The translations under genes were made by a program, and so were the position numbers. Below are positions 17,759-25,404 of a DNA stretch of 64,000 nucleotides, one piece after another. Source of the DNA: Desulfobulbus oligotrophicus (GTDB lineage Bacteria > Desulfobacterota > Desulfobulbia > Desulfobulbales > Desulfobulbaceae); the NCBI RefSeq assembly GCF_016446285.1, contig NZ_CP054140.1, positions 415,501 to 479,500 on the forward strand. Reading direction: 5' to 3'. The notes under the pieces are model-generated. The model saw only the letters and a list, made by a program, of their open reading frames with translations. It searched no databases and had not been told where the DNA came from. Numbering within the stretch: the first letter of the stretch is position 1; the number at the start of each line of letters is the position of its first letter.

Positions 17759-18612
17759 AGGGCAAGCCCTCTTTGCAGCATGTACAGCAGACCAAGGGCT
17801 GCGCCAAACATCGCTGCCCCGAAAAGAGTGTGCACAGAATCATCGGTCAGATCGTACTGAAAGAAATGCAGGACCAGGATGGCGGCAAGGACCCGAAAAC
17901 AGTTCACCAGCACAGCCATCGGTAACGACAGGATCACCAGAAGTGTACGCAGGATGTTCCGGTTCAGCAAAAAATACCCCATGATAAGACTCAGCGTGAC
18001 CAGGCTCATGAGCGAACGCAGACCGCTGCAGGCCTGCACCACCTCAAGCGTACGGCTGGACATCTGGATAATATTCCCGTTGCGATAAATAGGGATATCA
18101 AGCCACTGTGCAAAATCGACACTGACCTTGGAAACAAAGAGCTGTAACGGCACGGTAACAGAGGCGTAGACCTGTTCCGGCACAGGAATCATAAAAAACA
18201 GCAGCAACAGTGGAAACAGCAGCGTCCGCATTGTCTGCCAACCGGCCACGAACAGGATGAGTGCACCAAAGGTCAACACCATAAACACAGCGGACAGGGT
18301 GGCGTTTTCGGCAAATCTCGCCAGCACATACCCCAGACAGAACACAGGCAGCAGCCAGCCCCCCATCCGGGACGGGGTAAGAGGCCGGCCAGGCAGTTCT
18401 GCCTGTGTCCGCCACGCTATGTACAGCGCCACGGGCGGGATGAGCAGTCCGTGGGCATAGTCGTCGGACCCGACCCAGGTTTGCCAGAGGGAGTACCACA
18501 CTCCGGAAAAGGTGAATGCAACAGCACCGCCCAGCAGAAGTATCTGCAACAAGACAGTTCTGTTGACCTGCTTACCTGGCATGTAACCGGTGGGAGGTTC
18601 CACGTTGTTCAT
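17746..18612 (-). CDS. Exosortase (EpsH/XrtA family) transpeptidase
   Basis: Integral membrane cysteine transpeptidase with about eight hydrophobic spans, thought to process PEP-CTERM type proteins. Starting at 18612 (MNNVEPPTG) it has 288 residues; the frame runs back to 18750, but that overlaps the upstream acyltransferase and reads as Arg/Cys-rich noise. Catalytic residues are visible: Cys195 in ACSGLRSL with Arg199, Arg240 in NCFRVL, and His261 in DDSVHTLFG. An early SDDYAHGLLIP matches the family's first conserved loop. The company of EpsI, DUF3473 deacetylase, acyl-CoA ligase, AsnB-like and PrsT genes points to the XrtA subtype. Subtype is not proven, and no PEP-CTERM substrate gene is in the window. 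Confidence 0.88.
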   Translation of the reverse strand: MNNVEPPTGYMPGKQVNRTVLLQILLLGGAVAFTFSGVWYSLWQTWVGSDDYAHGLLIPPVALYIAWRTQAELPGRPLTPSRMGGWLLPVFCLGYVLARFAENATLSAVFMVLTFGALILFVAGWQTMRTLLFPLLLLFFMIPVPEQVYASVTVPLQLFVSKVSVDFAQWLDIPIYRNGNIIQMSSRTLEVVQACSGLRSLMSLVTLSLIMGYFLLNRNILRTLLVILSLPMAVLVNCFRVLAAILVLHFFQYDLTDDSVHTLFGAAMFGAALGLLYMLQRGLALWDR

Positions 18613-18637
18613 TGCAGACTCAGGCGTACGGTGTGGT

Positions 18638-19201
18638 TTACTGTGGCTGAAAGGGTTTGGCGGGATTACCGATGAGCAGTGTCTGCGCCGGCCAGGACTT
18701 CTGCACCACTGCCCCTGGATACACCTTTGTGCCCTCTTCCAGAACCACACCCTTGGTCACAAATGCCCGGGCTCCGATGTACACATCCCGGCCGATCGAT
18801 ATGCTGCACGTTTCCCTGGTCTCATCCTTTGGCGTTTGCCGGGAGATATCCAGGGTATGGAAATCGGTATCCATCAGTGAGGCATCTTCAACAAGCACTC
18901 CATCACCGACATGGATTGCAAATCTGCTGGAAAACCGTGCCGACACCAGACTGACGTTGTTGCCGATGGTGATGCACGCCTCCGGGGCATTGGTGTACAG
19001 TGTGGTCATGTAGGCGGCACTGCCGGGCAGAGCACTCACCACACAGTTGTCCCCGATGGTCACCAGGCCGGGCCCCTTGATCGACAGCCAGCAGTCCAGG
19101 CGTAACCCTTCTCCCACCTGGATACGGGGATTCTTCCGATGGATGAATCTGAAAAGAGCCAATCGCATCCGTGAAAAAAGTGGTGGTGTAAACCTAGTCA
19201 T
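18638..19201 (-). CDS. Hexapeptide-repeat acyltransferase
   Basis: A 187-residue left-handed beta-helix protein with LTIGDNC/ITIGNNV-type turns, an extended loop (MDTDFHTLDISRQT) containing the catalytic His typical of WbbJ/LacA-type O-acetyltransferases, then ISIGRDVYIGARAFV and a closing YPGAVVQKSW strand. It should transfer an acetyl or similar group from acyl-CoA to a sugar hydroxyl or amine. It lies 25 bp before the exosortase start and overlaps its upstream neighbour, another hexapeptide protein, by ATGA (19198-19201). This pairing suggests joint action or hetero-oligomers, but that is inference. Confidence 0.82.
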   Translation of the reverse strand: MTRFTPPLFSRMRLALFRFIHRKNPRIQVGEGLRLDCWLSIKGPGLVTIGDNCVVSALPGSAAYMTTLYTNAPEACITIGNNVSLVSARFSSRFAIHVGDGVLVEDASLMDTDFHTLDISRQTPKDETRETCSISIGRDVYIGARAFVTKGVVLEEGTKVYPGAVVQKSWPAQTLLIGNPAKPFQPQ

Positions 19202-19836
19202 TTTTCATGCGTTCTCATCTGTAAAAGATTGGCGATCGGCAACGGCCTCCGGGCCGGATTGCCAAGGACCAGATACCCGGCGCCGACTGATTGCCGGAAC
19301 AGTACTGAGCAGATACCCAGAACCGATCCCTCTCCCAGACTGCTCCCCGGCAGGACCATCGACCGGCCGCTCAGCCACACATGGTCGTCGATGCTGATCG
19401 GTGCAGCAGGCAACACGGTGTGCCGGTCACTACGCACCACCGGAAAAGAGAACGGAACATCCTGCAGCAGAACCGCAGCGGCAAGGATGCAGTCTCCCAG
19501 TCGGATCTCTTCGGCGCAGCGGATGGTCACCCCGCCCAGGGAACACCGTTCACCGATAACAACCCTGGCCTCTCCGGTCAGGGTGTGAATGTGCAGGCGC
19601 TCAAAATTATTCACAAAAACAGAGCAGTCCCTGCCGATGTGGACCCGGCCTCTTCCAGTGATACAGACCCGGGTGTAGCAGAAAAAAGGGAAATCGATCT
19701 GCACCCTGCCGAGACTGGTCAGGCGGAACCATACAATATAGAAACATCCCCGCACAAAGGCCCGCAGCATGGTAAGTGTTGCCGCAGGTTGCTGACGGAA
19801 GTGCTTCCACAGCTTTTTCAGCTTTGTCGTTGCCAC
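19198..19836 (-). CDS. Hexapeptide-repeat acyltransferase-like protein
   Basis: A 212-residue beta-helix protein with a basic N-terminus (about 40 residues, KLKKLWKHFRQQ) that could bind the membrane surface. Hexapeptide turns run from VCITGRGRVHIGRDC through VVIGERCSLGGVTIRCAEEIRLGDC, then a loop PFSFPVVRSDRHTVL, SIDDHVWLSGRSMVLPG and GEGSVLGICSV. The His of the loop is retained (SDRHT). It resembles WbbJ-like acetyltransferases and sits in tandem with the hexapeptide gene at 18638. Substrate unknown. Confidence 0.78.
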   Translation of the reverse strand: MATTKLKKLWKHFRQQPAATLTMLRAFVRGCFYIVWFRLTSLGRVQIDFPFFCYTRVCITGRGRVHIGRDCSVFVNNFERLHIHTLTGEARVVIGERCSLGGVTIRCAEEIRLGDCILAAAVLLQDVPFSFPVVRSDRHTVLPAAPISIDDHVWLSGRSMVLPGSSLGEGSVLGICSVLFRQSVGAGYLVLGNPARRPLPIANLLQMRTHEK

Positions 19837-19847
19837 AGCAAGAAGCC

Positions 19848-20675
19848 TTAGCGGTCGTTTTGAACCTGTGCCGCCTGCACAAGAACCTGAACAAGCTGCC
19901 GGGCAAGGAGCCTGCCGCCGTCTGCATTGAGGTGTTCGCCGTCGTCGGTGTACTGCGGCACCAGCGCATAGGCAGCCTTTCCCTTATGCTCAAAGGACTC
20001 TCGTGCGCCGTCCGGGTAGGTGGATTCTCCCTTGGCAATATCGTACAGCGGATCTTGTGCAAATTGCGTTCGTACCAGCGTATTAAACGCTTCCCTGGCC
20101 ACGTTGTCCGCCAACCCGGTCACTGGTTTGCCGATGACCCGCTTGACCCAGGCCTTGGGTCCGGTTTGAATCTGTCGCAACGGCACGGTTGTGTGGATGA
20201 TAACCATCTGGGGAAATGTTTTTTTCAGGTGCGCGATCAACTCCTGATACTCGGCAAACAGACCATTGATATCTGTATGCTGATCAACATCCAGATAACA
20301 GAACTTGAAAAAAGCGATGTCCGGGGGGCTCTCCTTATAGGTATCGAGCAGTCGGGAAAAACTGTTCATCTTCCCGGACGGATCGGCATTGGTGCCGATA
20401 AACGCGTGGTTAACAGCCCCCTTTACAAGGGCTTCTCCATTACCGATCCTGTTGACCCCAACGGTCTGGTCACCAAACTGCAGATGACGCAGGCCGTCGA
20501 GAATATTCATACCAACGGACTGATGGCCGAAAACAATTGTCTTCTGAGCCAAAACAGACACATCCTGTTCCGATCCATGCATAGCACCGTCCACACTGTT
20601 CTGACATTGACCTTCTGCTGCCCAGAGGAAAAAAGGCAGCGCAACCAGCAACTGTAACAACCATGTATGCTTCAT
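19848..20675 (-). CDS. Exported SGNH-hydrolase-like protein
   Basis: A 275-residue protein with a signal peptide (MKHTWLLQLLVALPFFLW, cleavage near AEGQC). After the signal comes IVFGHQSVGMNILDG, which sits where SGNH enzymes have GDS, and near the C-terminus DDGEHLNADGG provides the DxxH pair of block V. ESPPDIAFFKFCYLDVD resembles the central strand. I therefore place it with the SGNH/GDSL-like proteins, possibly acting on O-acyl groups of the polysaccharide in the periplasm, as AlgJ/AlgX-like proteins do. The nucleophile Ser (in GHQSVG) is an inference. It is 15 bp downstream of the deacetylase gene and 11 bp upstream of the acyltransferase pair. Confidence 0.65.
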   Translation of the reverse strand: MKHTWLLQLLVALPFFLWAAEGQCQNSVDGAMHGSEQDVSVLAQKTIVFGHQSVGMNILDGLRHLQFGDQTVGVNRIGNGEALVKGAVNHAFIGTNADPSGKMNSFSRLLDTYKESPPDIAFFKFCYLDVDQHTDINGLFAEYQELIAHLKKTFPQMVIIHTTVPLRQIQTGPKAWVKRVIGKPVTGLADNVAREAFNTLVRTQFAQDPLYDIAKGESTYPDGARESFEHKGKAAYALVPQYTDDGEHLNADGGRLLARQLVQVLVQAAQVQNDR

Positions 20676-20690
20676 ATCCTGATGTCTCCC

Positions 20691-21533
20691 TCACACAGTA
20701 GTACCCGGTATAGGTGCAAACCGGAAATCGGTTAACAGCCGTTTCAACCGGGATGCTGTTTTATCCAGATTACAGTAATGCCGAAACCTTGATTTCCAGC
20801 CGGCATTATTCATCCGGGGTTGTTCAGGATCCACTTCCCAGGGATGCAGATAAAAGATAAACGGCTGCTGTTCCCGGCTGTTGATCTTTCGTAACGCCAT
20901 CCTGGTGAACCAGTAGGGAAAGATCCGGAAATAGCCGCCACCGGATACCGGGATGTTCTGCCCCAGAGCGGGCATGGTGGACATGGGATATTCGACGAGA
21001 TCGTGGTCCGGCCATTTAAAACGAAACCGGGGCGCATCCGGAATACCGTACTGGTCGTGCACCACAGGGAAAATCGATGAATCCCATGTAAAACCCAGCT
21101 CCTGCAAAATATCCAGGGCCCAGAGGGACCGTTTGGTTATCGAGTAGGTGGGAGCCCGATACCCGGTGATCGGTTGCCCGGTGATGTTTTCAAGGATGTC
21201 CTTTGCCCTGGCAGTATCGGCCCGAAACTCTTCCGGGGTGAGATCATAGATCTTTTTGTGGGCGTAACTGTGGCAGCCAAGCTCATGCCCCCGGGCAGCG
21301 ATCGTACGCACCATGTCCGGATACCGCTCTGCAGTCCAGCCAACCACGAAGAACGTGCCTTTAACCCCGTGCTCATCAAGCATATCCAGCAGGAAATCGA
21401 CATTTCGCTCAACCCGGGAGACGTAGCCGTCCCACTTGCCCGGCGACACGATCCGTTCAAAGGCCGCAACCTGAAAGTAGTCTTCAACATCAACGGTGAA
21501 ATAGTTGATCATCTGCTGCTGTGACTCCGACAT
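20691..21533 (-). CDS. XrtA-system polysaccharide deacetylase (DUF3473 family)
   Basis: A 280-residue carbohydrate esterase 4 variant. TVDVEDYFQV replaces the usual TFDDG (catalytic Asp pair in VDVED), HSYAH is the zinc motif, and GYRAPTYS the third motif. The C-terminal YLHPWEVDPEQPR is the hallmark of the DUF3473 extension found in exosortase-associated deacetylases. No signal peptide, so a cytoplasmic or membrane-bound location is likely. It follows the acyl-CoA ligase by 6 bp. Likely role: N-deacetylation of the exopolysaccharide precursor. It is a different subfamily from the NodB-type enzyme at 9160. Confidence 0.9.
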   Translation of the reverse strand: MSESQQQMINYFTVDVEDYFQVAAFERIVSPGKWDGYVSRVERNVDFLLDMLDEHGVKGTFFVVGWTAERYPDMVRTIAARGHELGCHSYAHKKIYDLTPEEFRADTARAKDILENITGQPITGYRAPTYSITKRSLWALDILQELGFTWDSSIFPVVHDQYGIPDAPRFRFKWPDHDLVEYPMSTMPALGQNIPVSGGGYFRIFPYWFTRMALRKINSREQQPFIFYLHPWEVDPEQPRMNNAGWKSRFRHYCNLDKTASRLKRLLTDFRFAPIPGTTV

Positions 21534-21539
21534 TTTTTC

Positions 21540-23084
21540 TTACCTGTGCAGAAGAGTGGCACGCAGTTCATTCTTCCGGATCTTCCCGGAGGTTGTTTTC
21601 GGCAGGTCGGCAACAAAAACAACCTCATGCGGTATCTTATACTGCGGCAAATATTTTTTACAGTGAAGCTTCAGTTCTTTTTCACTGCACGCGCATTCCG
21701 GCCGCAGGACGACACAGGCGCAGATACGTTCATCAAGGATCTCATCCGGAACACCGAACACCGCTGCCTCGTGCACGGCAGCATGCTCGGCAAGCACGTC
21801 TTCTATCTCTTTCGGACCGATGCGGTGCGAACCGGACTTGATCAGATCGCTTTTACGACTGACGATGTAGAGAAAACCCTCCTCATCGTATTGCGCCAGA
21901 TCACCGGTCCACAGCCCTTCCGGCCGAAGGACCTCGCGGGTCTCCTCAACACGGTTCCAGTAGCCGGCCATGATGTTTTCACCACGGGCGACAATCTCGC
22001 CGATCTCACCCGGCAAGACCAGTTTACCGTCTTTGTCCAACACCTGCAGCTCGACACCGGGAATGCCCTTCCCAATGGAGCCCGGCTTGCGCTCAAGCTC
22101 TTCAGGGGGCAGGTAGGCAAGTCGGGCGCAGGCCTCGGTCTGGCCGTACATGATATAAATGGCGCTTGCCGGAAAAATACCCTTCAATCGTCTGGCCAGC
22201 TCCGGCGACATCGCTGCCCCGGCCTGGGTAAGATACCGCAGCTTTGGAAAGGAAAAGGAAGCGATTGATGACCTGTTTAAAAGCAGGGCATAGGTTGAAG
22301 GCACCCCGGAAAATCCGGTGACCTCGTGGTCGAGCATCTGCTGCAGGATCGTGTTCGGATAGAGAAAACTCTGGTTCACCACCAGGGAGCCGCCCACCGC
22401 CACATGGGTCAGCAGAATTGAGTTGCCGTAGGAATAAAAAAAGGGTAGCACGGCCATGACCCGGTCCGACGACTGCAACCCGAGGTACGACACAATGGAG
22501 GTTGTGTTGGCGATCAGGTTTGCATGGCGCAGGACAACGCCTTTTGGTTTGCCGGTGGTGCCGGAGGTGTAAATGATCTGGGCAAAATCACAGGCAGACC
22601 GGTACGGCAGCATCTGTGCGGCTGACGGCGGACAGGTGCACAGATCGGCAAAGCTGTGCGTACGCCATGGCTGCTCATCCTGTGGGTCTTCACCGGCATC
22701 GGCGAGTACAAGCTGTTGCACCGAGGGTGCCTGGGGAAGTGCGGCCTGGATGTAGCGGACAAATTTATTGGCGGCAATCAGCACAGAGGCCCGGCAGTCA
22801 TCAAGGACGTACGCCAGTCCGGCAGCGGATGTTTGCGTGTTGAGCCCGACAACCACCCCGCCGGCCAGTTGGATCCCGAAATAGGAGGCAATATAGCAGA
22901 AGGGATCGTCTGTGAGCAGCGCACCGCGAAACCCGGGCTCCAGGCCGAAACCCAGCAGTCCCGTAGCAATGCCCTGGGCAGCCCTGTTGACATCACCGTA
23001 GGTAAACCGCCTGTCGCCATGGATAAGCAGCGTCTTGGCAGGGTTACGTTCGGTGGCGGTAGTAAGATAATCAGTCAGCAGCAT
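21540..23084 (-). CDS. Acyl-CoA ligase (AMP-forming), exosortase A system-associated
   Basis: A 514-residue ANL-superfamily enzyme. All core motifs are present: IIYTSGTTGKPKGVV (P-loop), YGQTEA, WTGDLAQYDEEGFL, RKSDLIKSGSHRI (hinge Asp/Lys region), and PKTTSGKIRKNEL with the catalytic Lys. It should adenylate a carboxylic acid and load it on CoA or, given the gene 12 bp upstream, on the acyl carrier protein. This ligase plus ACP pair, with an AsnB-like enzyme just before it, is a known core of exosortase A EPS clusters; substrate and product are undescribed as far as I know. Confidence 0.9.
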   Translation of the reverse strand: MLLTDYLTTATERNPAKTLLIHGDRRFTYGDVNRAAQGIATGLLGFGLEPGFRGALLTDDPFCYIASYFGIQLAGGVVVGLNTQTSAAGLAYVLDDCRASVLIAANKFVRYIQAALPQAPSVQQLVLADAGEDPQDEQPWRTHSFADLCTCPPSAAQMLPYRSACDFAQIIYTSGTTGKPKGVVLRHANLIANTTSIVSYLGLQSSDRVMAVLPFFYSYGNSILLTHVAVGGSLVVNQSFLYPNTILQQMLDHEVTGFSGVPSTYALLLNRSSIASFSFPKLRYLTQAGAAMSPELARRLKGIFPASAIYIMYGQTEACARLAYLPPEELERKPGSIGKGIPGVELQVLDKDGKLVLPGEIGEIVARGENIMAGYWNRVEETREVLRPEGLWTGDLAQYDEEGFLYIVSRKSDLIKSGSHRIGPKEIEDVLAEHAAVHEAAVFGVPDEILDERICACVVLRPECACSEKELKLHCKKYLPQYKIPHEVVFVADLPKTTSGKIRKNELRATLLHR

Positions 23085-23096
23085 ATCTGTTTTGTA

Positions 23097-23345
23097 TCAG
23101 CTTGTTTTTCTGCCAACGAACTGCGCCAGCAGATGCACTGAATCCAGGTTTTCCGGAATAAGTTCTTCGTCTGCCACCTTTATGGAAAAGGTTTCTTCAA
23201 GCCACTCCACCAGCTCCAGGACGCCGGTGGAATCGATGATCCCCTGCTCCAGAAAAGAGGTATCGTTCTCCAGTGGTGTTTCCGTTGTATCAAAGAGAAA
23301 GTTGGAAACAATAAAAGCCCGAATTGTATCAATGTTCTCCTGCAT
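23097..23345 (-). CDS. Acyl carrier protein, EPS-cluster type
   Basis: An 82-residue helical acidic protein with the phosphopantetheine site at Ser39 in IIDSTGVLELVEWLEE. The classic fatty-acid ACP reads DSL; DST is typical of stand-alone carrier proteins for amino-acid or unusual acyl groups. The rest (FIVSNFLF, LENDTSFLEQG, IKVADEELIPENLDSV) fits the four-helix fold. It is 7 bp downstream of the second AsnB-like gene and 12 bp upstream of the acyl-CoA ligase, so the three are very likely co-translated and work together, the ligase loading the carrier. Confidence 0.88.
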   Translation of the reverse strand: MQENIDTIRAFIVSNFLFDTTETPLENDTSFLEQGIIDSTGVLELVEWLEETFSIKVADEELIPENLDSVHLLAQFVGRKTS

Positions 23346-23352
23346 TATAGCC

Positions 23353-25323
23353 TCACATCCGAATCAACTTTTTCGTCTTCTCAAGAGACGCCGGACATTC
23401 CACCCGCCAGTTTTCGACAAACTGATCGTACAGGGACTGGGTGGACAAAATGCCGACAAGCGCCATGTTTTCCCGGAATCCCTGTCGGGATTTCGCCCGG
23501 CACTTCTCAACAAGACTTGCTACCATAGCCGTTTTAAACAGTTGTGTTGTGCTCAAATACGCCGGTGAAAGAAGATGTTCAACGTACGGCGGGACGGCTG
23601 TTCCGAAAAAACTCGGTATATCCGGCGCCATATACGGCTGTTTTTTCCGCTGCACCGTTGCTGCGGGCAACAGACCGTGCACTGCCTTTTTCAGAAGATA
23701 CTTTTCCTGCAGCCCCTTCATCTTCAACCGGCCGGGTATCCGGGCGGCAAATTCAACCACCCGGTGATCCAGAAACGGATAACGCCCTGCCACTGAATGG
23801 GCCATTCCCATGCGATCGCCCTGCGAAGAGAGCAGGTAGTTGGGCAGCAGCAGTCTGGATTCCACAGACTGGGCACGGGTAAAAAAATCCTGACCCTGCA
23901 TAGAGCTTGCCATAAATGCATGTATCTTTTCAAGTGAGGAATACTGATCAGTGGTTTGGGAGTCGGATAAAAAGCCGGTGAGAAACCGGCCGTTCTTCCA
24001 TCGCGGCTGGTGGGCGTAAAACAGATCGGATTCCGGATGGACTGTGGTGGCAAAGAACTGCCGGGCATATCCGGCCGAGCGGGTCGGAGAAAGCGCCAGG
24101 TACGGATAGAGCCGCTTCAGCAGCATGGCGCGGCATGCCGAATCCGGCTGCACACTGATAAAGGCACGCACCTTTGCCTCCTTGAACAGATCGTACCCGC
24201 CAAGGATCTCATCGGACCCTTCACCGCTGAGAACAACCGGACATCCATGTTCCCGTGCCAGACCCGAGAGGAGAAACATTGGTGCAGGTGCTGTGCGTAT
24301 GATCGGGGTTTCGGCATGAAAGATCACTTCCGGAAAAACCCGGGCGATATCCGCATAGCTGCACACGATCCGCTCGTGCTCTGTCTGCAGGTACTCGCTG
24401 ACCCTGAGCTGTTCCTGCCGCTCGTCGTACACAGCGTCGTCAAAGGCAACGGCAAAGGTCTGCAGCGGGGTTTTGGTGCACTGCCGGATCAGAGCCGCAA
24501 TCACGGATGAGTCCAGCCCGCCGCTCAGATACGCGCCGATCGGTACATCAGCCTGCACACGCAGACGTACAGCGTCGGTGAGCAGAGCCCGCAATTCCTC
24601 GGCAAGCTCTGCCACCGACCCCTGACAGTCCGGCCCGCTATTGTAGGCCAGAGTCCAGTATGGCCGCTGTTCTCCGATACCCTGTGCACTCACCTCCACA
24701 ACATGACCGGGCAGGAGTTGCCGCATACCGGCAAAAACCGTGTCTGCCCCCACCGGGCTCCAGCAGGTGAAGATATCGTGCAGAACCTGGGAATCGATCT
24801 GGCGCGGCAGGGAAGGATCTGCTGAAAAAACGGCTTTCATTTCCGAGCCGAAATAGCACCGGCCCTGGTGCCGGCAGTAAAATAACGGGCAGATCCCCAT
24901 GCGGTCGCGGGCAAGGAAGAGCCGTTGTCTCCTGGCATCGTACAGAGCAATGGCGTACTGGCCATTCAACTCCAGCAGAAAATCAACACCTTTTTCCTCA
25001 TACAGATGCACCAGCACCTCGGTGTCGGAATGACCGGCAAACCGGTGCCCCTGTTGCACAAGTTGCGTGCGCAGTGCAGCATGGTTGAAGATCTCACCGT
25101 CGGCGATCACCCATACCGACCGGTCTTCATTGCAGACGGGCTGCCAGCCGGTCTCCGGATCAATGGTGCAAAGACGTGCATGGGCAAGACCGGTCAGGGC
25201 ATCCTGATAAAAACCAAATCCATCCGGCCCCCGGTGACGCAGTGCCCAGACCATCTGCTCAAGACAGCGCAAAGATCCCTTCGGAGAAGCCTGGATATTA
25301 AAATAACCGGCTATTCCGCTCAT
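23353..25323 (-). CDS. Asparagine-synthetase-like amidotransferase 2, glutaminase site altered
   Basis: A 656-residue AsnB-architecture protein: class II glutaminase-like domain (1-210) and ATP-pyrophosphatase domain with SGGLDSS at 267-273. It begins Met-Ser-Gly-Ile (AGC codon) instead of Met-Cys-Gly, and the oxyanion Asn is Asp75 (ADGEIFN); Arg50 (HARL) is kept. Cys-to-Ser at this position destroys glutamine use in studied AsnB enzymes while leaving ammonia-dependent synthesis, so this protein probably uses another amine source. It matches the exosortase A-associated amidotransferase group by context: first of the AsnB-ACP-ligase-deacetylase block. With the protein at 3166 it is one of two similar enzymes in the operon. 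Confidence 0.87.
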   Translation of the reverse strand: MSGIAGYFNIQASPKGSLRCLEQMVWALRHRGPDGFGFYQDALTGLAHARLCTIDPETGWQPVCNEDRSVWVIADGEIFNHAALRTQLVQQGHRFAGHSDTEVLVHLYEEKGVDFLLELNGQYAIALYDARRQRLFLARDRMGICPLFYCRHQGRCYFGSEMKAVFSADPSLPRQIDSQVLHDIFTCWSPVGADTVFAGMRQLLPGHVVEVSAQGIGEQRPYWTLAYNSGPDCQGSVAELAEELRALLTDAVRLRVQADVPIGAYLSGGLDSSVIAALIRQCTKTPLQTFAVAFDDAVYDERQEQLRVSEYLQTEHERIVCSYADIARVFPEVIFHAETPIIRTAPAPMFLLSGLAREHGCPVVLSGEGSDEILGGYDLFKEAKVRAFISVQPDSACRAMLLKRLYPYLALSPTRSAGYARQFFATTVHPESDLFYAHQPRWKNGRFLTGFLSDSQTTDQYSSLEKIHAFMASSMQGQDFFTRAQSVESRLLLPNYLLSSQGDRMGMAHSVAGRYPFLDHRVVEFAARIPGRLKMKGLQEKYLLKKAVHGLLPAATVQRKKQPYMAPDIPSFFGTAVPPYVEHLLSPAYLSTTQLFKTAMVASLVEKCRAKSRQGFRENMALVGILSTQSLYDQFVENWRVECPASLEKTKKLIRM

Positions 25324-25404
25324 ACTCGCCTGTTCAGGTACATCATTTCTGCCTGTTTAAAAGAGAACTAAAAAGAACCCGCCCCTGATACGCGCCGTCC
25401 CGGA

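Noticed and set aside
18613-18750. Upstream extension of the exosortase by 46 residues
   Set aside because: It overlaps the end of the hexapeptide acyltransferase gene and reads as Arg/Cys/Ser-rich noise; MNNVEPPTG at 18612 is preferred.
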